From positions 218,230 to 282,229 of the forward strand of contig JAIMKR010000003.1 of assembly GCA_020692325.1 (NCBI GenBank): a stretch of DNA of 64,000 nucleotides. Reading direction: 5' to 3'. The translations under genes were made by a program, and so were the position numbers. Shown here one piece after another: positions 45,553 to 54,021 of this stretch; position 1 is the stretch's first letter, and every line of letters starts with the position of its first letter. This stretch comes from Desulfocurvus sp. (GTDB lineage: Bacteria; Desulfobacterota; Desulfovibrionia; Desulfovibrionales; Desulfovibrionaceae). The notes under the pieces were generated by a model that saw only the letters and a program-made list of their open reading frames with translations, had not been told where the DNA came from and made no database searches.

Positions 45553-48072
45553 CTATTCCATCACCAGGGCGTCGCCCCCGGCGCTCTTGGCCCGATAGGC
45601 CAGCCTGTCCGCACGCCCCAGCAGACTCTGCGGGGTGTCCTTTTCGCGCATCAGGGTCGCGCCCACGCTCACGCTCACCATCCCGGCGAACTGCTCGCGC
45701 ACGTCGTCCAACACGCGCTGGCCGATGGCCGACACCCGCCCCGCGTCCACCTCGGTCACGATGACGGCGAACTCGTCCCCGCCGTAACGACAGGGGAAAT
45801 CCATGCCCTGGCGCACCACGTGCAGCAACAGGGTTCCCATGCGGCGAAGCACCTGGTCGCCCGCCAGATGCCCCTTCTCGTCGTTCACGTTCTTGAATTT
45901 GTCCAGGTCGCAGAACACCAGTCCCATGCCCCGGCCCGTGCGCCTGGCGCGCGTGACCTCGCGCTCCAGGGTGGTGTGGAACTGGTAGTGATTGTACAGG
46001 CCGGTCAGGCCGTCGAGCATGGCCCGCACCTTGAGCTTGGCCTCCAGCCGGCGGATGTGCGTGAGATCGCGCCCCACGACGAGACACTCCCGCGGGTTCG
46101 CCCCGCCCTGCCCCGGCTGAACGCGGGCCGGGCCGCCCAGCGGCGCGAAGGAGAACTCGAAGGCCAGCTCCTCCCCTCCATCGCGGTGCAGCACGGCCTC
46201 CACGTGGTTGGGGCACTCCGCCGTAAGCAGGCAGGGGCTCCAGGCCTCCACACAGCTCTCCGTGGGCTGGAAGGCCGTGAAAAACGGCTTGCCCACAAGC
46301 CCCAGATCCTGCCGCGAGCAGAAAGTAACGAGGCTGCGGCCGTCCACGGTGAGCACCAGCTCATGCATGGAGGAGATGAGACGCTCCAGGAAATTCTTGC
46401 GGCTGAGCGTGCGCACCTCCACCTCGGAAAGCCCCCGCAAGTCCTCCAAAAGCGCCAGGATGCAGGGCCCCGAGGCGTCCTCCTGCCGATGGGCGGAGAA
46501 ATAGAACGCGCTGTCGCGCACGGCGCCGTCTGGACCGGGGCCGAGGAGGTAGTCGATCTTGCCGAACTGCGCGCGGGCGGAATCGGCCGCGAAGGCATCG
46601 AATTCGGCCACGGTCTCCACCGGCAGACGATTGGCCAAAAGCTCGCCGAAGGCCCGGCCGTTGGCCGATTCGGTCAGGTTCAGATATTCCGCCAGCTTGC
46701 CGTTGGCGGCGACCACGTGGCCAGTGCAGTCCAGCCGCGCCACGCCGATGGGGATTTTGTCGAAGGCCAGCGCCTTCTCCTCCAGCACGGCCTGCCGCGC
46801 GCAGTAGTGCTCAAACCCCTGGCCGAAGAAGCGCAGGTACAGGCGCAGGTTCTCCAGCTCCTCGGCGGGAAGATTGGCCTCGCCCAGGCGCAGCTCGCCC
46901 AGGCGCTGCCCGCCGGACTCGATCTCCAGTCCAGGCGAGCGCAGGGTCCAGGGGATCTTGCCCCAGGGGTGGCGCTCCTCGGAGCGTTCCAGCCGACCGT
47001 CGGCCGTCAGCCGGAACAGGCGGAAGGTCTCGCGGTGGGGCGACTTGAGCGCCGCCTCCCAGCTGCGCGCGTCCCAGTTGAGGCGGATGTGCTTGCCCAG
47101 TATCTGCGCCACGGAAAGGAGCCCGCCCGTGGCGGTGAGCAGATCCATGCTGAGGAAGCAGTAGCCCTGCATGGCCTTCACCGAATGCTGGTAGTAGGCG
47201 CAGTCGGCGTCGCCCTCGCCGATGCCCAGGGCCTGGAGCATGGAGCGGAAGCGCCGCAGGCACTCGGCGCGCAGGCTGTCCACCTCGCGCTCGGTCATGC
47301 CGAGCACCGAGCGCAGCAGCCCCTCGAACCGCACCACGTTGTACGGTCCCTCGGCGTGGCCCAACTCCATCTCCGACCATTGCGTGGCCAGCACCACGGC
47401 CTGGGTCAGCGGCGGATGTCCCGTCAGGCCGTCCACGTCGTGGTGGAAGCGGATGCTCTCGCACATCTCCAGCGGAATGCCCCAGCGCGCCAGCAACAGC
47501 TGTGAGAGCGCGGCGTGGTGCAGCCCCCAGGCCTCGGCCTCGCGCTCCAGCTGGCCGTTGGCCAACACGGTGATGCGGTCGCCCTGGTCCGGCTCGGGCA
47601 GCAGGTCCTGGGCGGCGCAGCGCAAAAACAGCAGCGAGACGTCCTTGAGCAGACAGCAGAGGTAGGCCTGATCCGCGCGCTCCGGGCACAACCGCGCGGC
47701 GATGAGCTCCGCGGCGATGGAGGACCAGACGATGAGCCGCCAGTCGGGGTAGAAATCGTAATGGCATTCGGGAAAGCCGTTCTCCAGATCCTTGTGCAGG
47801 GTCATGGACACGGCCATTTTGAGAATCTCGCGACTGCCCAGCACCAGGGCTGCGCGGTGCAGGTCGGTGACCTTCTGCGGCAGGCCGTAGAAGGCGGAGT
47901 TCACGAGGTTGAGCACCGTGGTGGCCAGCGCCGGGTCCAGCCGGATGGTCTCGGCCATGACGGCGAAGTCCGGCTCGGGCTTGAGGGCCTCCTGCATGAG
48001 CCGGAGCATGACCGGCGAAAGGGAGATCTTCTGAAGCAGATGTGGCGAATTGAGCAGCAGATTCCCGGGCAT
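45553..48072 (-). CDS. HDOD-PAS-GGDEF signalling protein
   Basis: This protein of 839 aa has an N-terminal HDOD domain (LNLVNSAFYGLPQKVTDLHRA), two PAS-like regions in the middle and a C-terminal GGDEF domain with the intact motif GGDEF (residues 764-768) after DGLTGLYNHYQFH. This suggests it makes cyclic di-GMP, controlled by signals sensed in the other domains. A start at 48072 (MPGNLLLNSP) avoids overlap with the prenyl synthase gene; an ATG at 48105 would overlap by 23 bases. It lies between menaquinone genes and purL, with no visible functional link to them. Confidence 0.85.
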   Translation of the reverse strand: MPGNLLLNSPHLLQKISLSPVMLRLMQEALKPEPDFAVMAETIRLDPALATTVLNLVNSAFYGLPQKVTDLHRAALVLGSREILKMAVSMTLHKDLENGFPECHYDFYPDWRLIVWSSIAAELIAARLCPERADQAYLCCLLKDVSLLFLRCAAQDLLPEPDQGDRITVLANGQLEREAEAWGLHHAALSQLLLARWGIPLEMCESIRFHHDVDGLTGHPPLTQAVVLATQWSEMELGHAEGPYNVVRFEGLLRSVLGMTEREVDSLRAECLRRFRSMLQALGIGEGDADCAYYQHSVKAMQGYCFLSMDLLTATGGLLSVAQILGKHIRLNWDARSWEAALKSPHRETFRLFRLTADGRLERSEERHPWGKIPWTLRSPGLEIESGGQRLGELRLGEANLPAEELENLRLYLRFFGQGFEHYCARQAVLEEKALAFDKIPIGVARLDCTGHVVAANGKLAEYLNLTESANGRAFGELLANRLPVETVAEFDAFAADSARAQFGKIDYLLGPGPDGAVRDSAFYFSAHRQEDASGPCILALLEDLRGLSEVEVRTLSRKNFLERLISSMHELVLTVDGRSLVTFCSRQDLGLVGKPFFTAFQPTESCVEAWSPCLLTAECPNHVEAVLHRDGGEELAFEFSFAPLGGPARVQPGQGGANPRECLVVGRDLTHIRRLEAKLKVRAMLDGLTGLYNHYQFHTTLEREVTRARRTGRGMGLVFCDLDKFKNVNDEKGHLAGDQVLRRMGTLLLHVVRQGMDFPCRYGGDEFAVIVTEVDAGRVSAIGQRVLDDVREQFAGMVSVSVGATLMREKDTPQSLLGRADRLAYRAKSAGGDALVME

Positions 48073-48082
48073 GGGCCCCCCG

Positions 48083-49048
48083 TCATTTCCTTCTCGTGAG
48101 AACATACTCCGCCGCCTGAATCAGAACGACGCGCTCCGGCGACTCGGGCAGGGCGGCGAGTTCGCCCAGGGCCCGCTCACCATACTCCCGCGCGGTCTGG
48201 CGGGTGCACTCGGCCAAGCCCTTCTCACGAATCATGCCGACTATGCGTCCGGTCTGCTCCTCCGTCAACCGCTTCTCGCGGATGCCGGCCAGGATCTCGT
48301 CCGCCTCGGCCCCGGGCAGGGATTCGAGCAGCAGGATGAGCGGCAGTGTCATTTTGCCTTCACGCAGATCGCCGCCGGCGGGTTTGCCCATCTCGCTCTC
48401 GGAGACGGTGTAGTCCAGCGCGTCGTCCACCAGCTGGAAGGCGATGCCAAGGTTCAGGCCGTAGCTGCCGGCCAGATCCTCGGCCGCGCGCTCGGGCGTG
48501 GCCAACGCCGCGCCGCAACGGCAGGCGGTCTCGATGAGCCGGGCGGTCTTGCCGATGACGATCTCGAGATAGGGGGCGCGGTCGGCGGTGGGGTTGGCCG
48601 CGTGCGCGAGTTCGAGAATTTCGCCCCTGGCCGTGGACATGGTGCCGGAGGCCAGCAGCGAGTTCAGGCGGGGAATGTCGTAGTCCGCGCCGAGTTTCGT
48701 GGCCAGGGCCAGGAGCACGTCGCCGGCGAGGATGGCCTCGGTGACGCCGAAGGCCACGTGCGCGCTAGTCCGGCCGCGCCGGGTCTCGGCCTGGTCGAGA
48801 ACGTCGTCGTGCAGCAGCGTTGCCGTGTGCAGCATCTCGATGGCGCAGGCGATGGGCAGCATGCCTTGTCCGTGGCCCATGGCCCGGGCGAACAGGATGG
48901 TCAGCATGGGCCGGATGCGCTTGCCGCCGGAGAGCAGCACGTGGCGCGCCACATCGCGCACGAGGCCGTCCAGTTTGTCCGCCTCGGCGGCGAGAAAGGC
49001 GTTGATGCCGGGCATTTCCCCGGCGAAATAGGCGCTAAGCTCGTTCAT
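48083..49048 (-). CDS. Polyprenyl diphosphate synthase
   Basis: This 321-aa enzyme condenses isopentenyl units into a long prenyl diphosphate. It carries both Asp-rich motifs, DDVLD in LLHDDVLDQAETRRG and DDALD in QLVDDALDY, along with GGKRIRPML. The neighbouring futalosine hydrolase and menG suggest that it makes the menaquinone side chain; a farnesyl-type chain length cannot be excluded. The ATG at 49048 overlaps the end of mqnB by 14 bases; another ATG lies at 49057. Confidence 0.9.
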   Translation of the reverse strand: MNELSAYFAGEMPGINAFLAAEADKLDGLVRDVARHVLLSGGKRIRPMLTILFARAMGHGQGMLPIACAIEMLHTATLLHDDVLDQAETRRGRTSAHVAFGVTEAILAGDVLLALATKLGADYDIPRLNSLLASGTMSTARGEILELAHAANPTADRAPYLEIVIGKTARLIETACRCGAALATPERAAEDLAGSYGLNLGIAFQLVDDALDYTVSESEMGKPAGGDLREGKMTLPLILLLESLPGAEADEILAGIREKRLTEEQTGRIVGMIREKGLAECTRQTAREYGERALGELAALPESPERVVLIQAAEYVLTRRK

Positions 49049-49790
49049 CCCGTCCATCCGCATCCCGGTTGTTGCCTTCCCGCCGGTCCGAGGCCAGGAG
49101 CCCCCGCACCGCCGCACCCAGCGCGGCGAGCGCCCCGGGCAGATTCCAGTCCCTTGGCGGCCGCGCGCCGGTCGGGTTGGACACCGCGCGCAGCTCCGCG
49201 AAGGGCAGCCTGGCCCGTCTGGCCACATAGGCCATGGCGAAGCCCTCCATATTCTCCAAACAGGGTCCGAAGCGTTCTCGCAGCGCCCCGGCCCTGGCCG
49301 CGTCGGCCGTCACGCCGCTCACGGTCAGCGCGCGCGCGCGCGGCTTCTCCGTTGCCGGACCAAGCCCCATGGCGGCGAGCTCCGCCCCGGCGTCCCAGGC
49401 CAGGGTATCAAACACCGCGTCCGGCGCGTCCGGCGCCGACCCGTCCAGGCTGAAGCACAGGGCGCGGGCATCGGCCGTCACCGCCCCATGGGCCAGCAGC
49501 CCGTACTCCGGCCAAATCTCGCTCTCGACGACCCGCACGCAGCCAACGGGATGCGTTGCCACATCCAGGCTGCCGGCCACGCCCACGTCCAGCACGCCGG
49601 CGAGATCGCCCCGAACGGCGAGAACCCGCCCCGTCTCCAAGGCCGCGTTCAGCATCCCCACGCCGGTGACAAGCGCCAGCACGCGGCGGCCGTCGGCCTC
49701 TAGCTCCGCCACCTCGCCCTGCCGGGCGGGAGCCGCGTCGCCGAGGACAGCGGCGAGTTCCTGGTGGGTCGCGGCGGCCACGAGCAGCAT
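49035..49790 (-). CDS. mqnB: Futalosine hydrolase
   Basis: This 251-aa member of the nucleoside phosphorylase fold removes the base from futalosine in the alternative menaquinone pathway. Marks are LLVAAATHQELAAVL, TGVGMLNAAL, DVGVAGSLDV and the active-site ending LENMEGFAMAYVARRA with AVSNPTG. The C-terminal tail is low in complexity and overlaps the next gene. Along with menG and the prenyl synthase it shows that the organism uses the futalosine route; other mqn genes are outside the window. Confidence 0.88.
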   Translation of the reverse strand: MLLVAAATHQELAAVLGDAAPARQGEVAELEADGRRVLALVTGVGMLNAALETGRVLAVRGDLAGVLDVGVAGSLDVATHPVGCVRVVESEIWPEYGLLAHGAVTADARALCFSLDGSAPDAPDAVFDTLAWDAGAELAAMGLGPATEKPRARALTVSGVTADAARAGALRERFGPCLENMEGFAMAYVARRARLPFAELRAVSNPTGARPPRDWNLPGALAALGAAVRGLLASDRREGNNRDADGRDERA

Positions 49791-49810
49791 GGTGGTCGCC
49801 CTCCGGTCCC

Positions 49811-51133
<1,323 letters not shown>

Positions 51134-51200
51134 GCGTCTTCCGTTCCTCCTGAGCGCGCGGCCGGTGGACAACATGTGTCCGCGCGGATACAAGTGCCGC

Positions 51201-51401
51201 ATGCAGCTCGACTGGTCGTTCTTCTTCGTGGCTCTTGGTCTGGCCTTCCTGTTGGAGGGCCTGCCCTATTTCCTGTTGGCGGACAGGATGCCCGACATCC
51301 TGCTCTCCCTGGCCGGCAAAACGCCCCGCGTTCTGCGCGCCCTCGGCCTTTCGGCCATGATTCTGGGCGTGCTGCTGGTGGCCATGGGCCGGTCGTTCTG
51401 A
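51201..51401 (+). CDS. DUF2065/YjeT-like small membrane protein
   Basis: This 66-aa protein has two hydrophobic helices and the family pattern LGLAFLLEGLPYFLLADRM, then PRVLRALGLSAMILGVLLV. It is encoded on the plus strand between two minus-strand genes, 67 bases from the divergent UDP-sugar dehydrogenase. YjeT-like proteins elsewhere lie near HflK/HflC; here the SPFH protein is far away (4.9 kb). The role is unknown. Confidence 0.75.
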   Translation: MQLDWSFFFVALGLAFLLEGLPYFLLADRMPDILLSLAGKTPRVLRALGLSAMILGVLLVAMGRSF

Positions 51402-51444
51402 TCCAACAAAAATCATTCCACTTGTAAAAATTACCCGGGGGGCG

Positions 51445-52341
51445 CTAGTCCCCGTCCTCTTCTCCGTGCGGGTCCTTGCCGGGATCCTCGCGCGTGAAGC
51501 AGCGCAACAGCGACGGCCCGTCGTCCCCGGTGGGGGACACGGGCGCGGAGCCATGCGCGGAGGCGTCGGCCGGCGTTTCGGTCGTGACATCGTCACCGCC
51601 CGCCTTTTCCGCCACATGCAGGTACACGATGCCCGAGAGCATGGCAACGTGAAACACGCGGGCGAATCCGGCGTCCAGCAGCTCGCGCGCCAGCCGCCGC
51701 TCGTCGGGAAACTCGCGGATGGTGTCGGCCAAGTAGCGATAGGCCGTGCGGTCGCCGGAAATGAGGTGGCCAAAGGCCGGCAGCACCGAGTTGAGATAAA
51801 AATTGTACAACCCGCCCCACACCTTGCGGCTGCCGGTGCCGAATTCCAAAATGCAGAAGCGGCCCCCGGGCCTAAGGCAGCGCAGCACCTCGCGATGGGC
51901 GGCCATGCGCGGGCGGATGTTGCGGATGCCGAAGGCGATGGTGGCGGCGTCCACGGACTCGTCGGGCAGGGGCAGACGCCGGCCGTCGCCCTGGACGGGC
52001 AGAATGCGCGTGGAAAGCTCGGGGGTGATCTTGCGCAGCCCGCGCGAGAGCATGGGCAACGTGTAATCCACGGCCAGCACGCGACAATCCGGATACTGCC
52101 GCGTCAGCGCCAGGGAGACGTCCATGGTGCCGGCGGCCAAGTCGAGCACCACGCCACGCCGGCCGGGCCGGGCCGCGCGGGCCAGCCGCCAACGCCAGTA
52201 GATGTCCATGCCGAGGCTGAGGGCGTGGTTGAGGAAGTCGTACCAGCGCGCGATGCGGCCGAACATGGCCGCCACCTGCCGGCCGTGGACCTCGTCGCGG
52301 CGGCTCTGGCTCTGCTGACTCAGGGGGGAAGTGGGCTGCAT
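51445..52341 (-). CDS. menG: Demethylmenaquinone methyltransferase (UbiE/MenG)
   Basis: This 298-aa SAM-dependent methyltransferase performs the last step of menaquinone synthesis. Family marks are MFGRIARWYDFLNHALSLGMD, DLAAGTMDVSLALT (the SAM site, with T-M-D in place of the usual T-G-D), AFGIRNI and ILEFG. The last 60 or so residues are an extra charged tail without family match. It lies upstream of mqnB and the prenyl synthase in the same direction and follows a 64-aa gene by 3 bases. Confidence 0.88.
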   Translation of the reverse strand: MQPTSPLSQQSQSRRDEVHGRQVAAMFGRIARWYDFLNHALSLGMDIYWRWRLARAARPGRRGVVLDLAAGTMDVSLALTRQYPDCRVLAVDYTLPMLSRGLRKITPELSTRILPVQGDGRRLPLPDESVDAATIAFGIRNIRPRMAAHREVLRCLRPGGRFCILEFGTGSRKVWGGLYNFYLNSVLPAFGHLISGDRTAYRYLADTIREFPDERRLARELLDAGFARVFHVAMLSGIVYLHVAEKAGGDDVTTETPADASAHGSAPVSPTGDDGPSLLRCFTREDPGKDPHGEEDGD

Positions 52342-52344
52342 GAA

Positions 52345-52539
52345 CTATTCGACCTTGCCGCTGTCCTTGACGCCGGAGACATGCGCGCCGACCGCACCGC
52401 CGGACACGGTGGCGAGGATCTCGCCATAAATGTCCGAAAAATGCTCGGCGAAATTGGCGGGGGAGATGCGGCCCACCTCAATGAACTTGACCACGATCTC
52501 CTTGGTCACCTGCAAGGCCTGCTTCTCCATCGACTCCAT
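52345..52539 (-). CDS. Small conserved protein, MucR N-terminus-like
   Basis: This 64-aa protein starts MESMEKQALQVTKEIVVKF and continues IEVGRISPANFAEHFSDIYGEI. The pattern of IV--F---G-IS--NF---F--IY recalls the N-terminal oligomerisation part of MucR/Ros regulators, but the zinc-finger DNA-binding part is missing. GGGAG stands six bases before the ATG. The stop is 3 bases before menG. The role is unknown. Confidence 0.6.
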   Translation of the reverse strand: MESMEKQALQVTKEIVVKFIEVGRISPANFAEHFSDIYGEILATVSGGAVGAHVSGVKDSGKVE

Positions 52540-52821
52540 GCGTTCTCCCGCTCTTCCGGGCTGGGCGGCCCGGCTGTGCGACCGGAAAACCCGCCCGGTG
52601 GGAAATGATCGCGACCGCACGACGCGGTGGACCCCGGGCGGGAAAGAGGAAAAAACCGGTGAGGTCCCTCCCCCTTTGTTTGATCGGCAACCAGTAGCAC
52701 GCCGCCCCCCACTTCGTCGAGTGCGGCGACGCGCGCCCGGCGAACCTTGCGCACGGAAGGCCGCCGGGGTATGCAGCATGAGCCGCGCCGCGCGGGCCCA
52801 TTTAACATTGCGGGAGAAACG

Positions 52822-53946
52822 ATGAACCAGACGACGCGCAAGGCGCTCATGGTGGAGGCCGGGGCCAATCCCCTGGGATCCCTGCACGATCAGCTCTCCC
52901 GGCGCTTCGACATGACATTCGCCGTGGGGGCGGAGGAGGCGGTGAAGTCCGTGCGCCAGGCCGGTCCCTTCCCCGTCGTGCTCACGGACTTCACTCTTGG
53001 CCGCCGCGACGGCCCGACCCTGCTCGAGGCCATCCGCACCGCCTATCCCTACACCGTGGGCATGCTCATGGCCTCGCACCACGAACTCGACGCCGCGGTG
53101 GGCGCGGTCATGGACGGACTGGCCTTCAGCTGCGCCACCAAGCCCGCGCCGCCGGCCTCGCTCGCGCACTGCATCGAGGCGGGTCTGGCCCAGCACGAGC
53201 TGCTCACGGCCGAGCAGAGTTTCATCGAGCAGACCATGCACGGGTCCGTGCAGGCGCTGACCGAGGTGCTCAGTCTGGCCAATCCGGCCGCTTTCGGCCG
53301 TTGCCTGCGCATTCAGGGGCTGGTGCGACGGCTCTCGCAGGCCATGCTCATTCCCCAGTTTTTCGAGGTGGACATGGCGGCCATGCTCTCGCACATCGGC
53401 TGCGTCTCCCTGCCACCGGCCCTGCTGGAGAAGATCCGCGCCGGCAAGGAGCTGACGGGCGAGGAGCGGCGGCTGTTCGAGAGCCACCCCAAGGTCGGGG
53501 CGGGGCTGCTCGCGCACATTCCGCGCATGGGGCTGGTGGCGGAAATCATCCGCCTGCAGCACGCGCGCTTCGACGAGAATCCCCCCTTCGGCGCCAGGGT
53601 GCTCAAGGTAGTGCTGGATTATGACCTGCTGAGTCACCGGGGACTGCCGGCGGCGGTCATCTTCGCGCGGATGTCCAGCGCGCGCGGCCTGTACGACCCG
53701 GCCGTGCTCCAGGCTTTCGAATCGACCATCCCCGTGGACGCGGGCTATGTGCGCCGCCGGGTGACCATGCGCGAGCTCAAGGAGAACATGGTGCTGGAGG
53801 AGGACATCGTCTCCACCGACGGCATGCTGCTGCTGGCCAAGGACTCCGAGCTGAACGAGACGGTCATCTACCGCCTCATCGAATCGACCAAATCCTTCGA
53901 CATCGTGGAGCCCGTGTCGGTGCTGGTTCCAGCGCCCATCGCGTAG
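52822..53946 (+). CDS. Response regulator with degenerate HD-GYP-like output domain
   Basis: This 374-aa protein has a receiver domain with the acceptor Asp56 (VVLTDFTLGRRDG) and an RpfG-like output from about residue 145. In the output, LRIQGLVRRLSQAM, LSHIGCVSLP and HPKVGAGLLAHIP follow the HD-GYP layout, but the metal-binding HD of the HDIGK motif is replaced by SHIG, and the HHE--DG-GYP segment reads LQHARFDENPP. It is therefore probably not an active cyclic di-GMP phosphodiesterase but may still bind a partner. GGGAG precedes the ATG. A terminator follows at 53970. The 282 bases upstream hold no gene. Confidence 0.8.
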   Translation: MNQTTRKALMVEAGANPLGSLHDQLSRRFDMTFAVGAEEAVKSVRQAGPFPVVLTDFTLGRRDGPTLLEAIRTAYPYTVGMLMASHHELDAAVGAVMDGLAFSCATKPAPPASLAHCIEAGLAQHELLTAEQSFIEQTMHGSVQALTEVLSLANPAAFGRCLRIQGLVRRLSQAMLIPQFFEVDMAAMLSHIGCVSLPPALLEKIRAGKELTGEERRLFESHPKVGAGLLAHIPRMGLVAEIIRLQHARFDENPPFGARVLKVVLDYDLLSHRGLPAAVIFARMSSARGLYDPAVLQAFESTIPVDAGYVRRRVTMRELKENMVLEEDIVSTDGMLLLAKDSELNETVIYRLIESTKSFDIVEPVSVLVPAPIA

Positions 53947-53969
53947 TCCCTCCCCGCATCGACGCACGA

Positions 53970-54005
53970 AAAAAGGGCCGCCCCCAACGGAGTGGCCCTT
54001 TCGTT
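53970..54005. terminator. Bidirectional terminator
   Basis: AAAGGGCC (53972-53979) and GGCCCTTT (53994-54001) pair, with A residues before and TCGTTTT after. It separates the plus-strand regulator from the convergent large acidic protein gene. Confidence 0.75.
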
Positions 54006-54021
54006 TTCGCTTTGGCGGCGG

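Noticed and set aside
42485..46216. purL starting at the far upstream end of its open frame (1243 codons)
   Set aside because: The extra part overlaps the GGDEF gene and has no family match; the ATG at 45490 with its ribosome site is the family start.
52590..52642. Hairpin CCCGCCCGG/CCGGGCGGG upstream of the degenerate HD-GYP regulator
   Set aside because: The loop is 35 bases and there is no T-run; such GC pairs are common by chance in this DNA.
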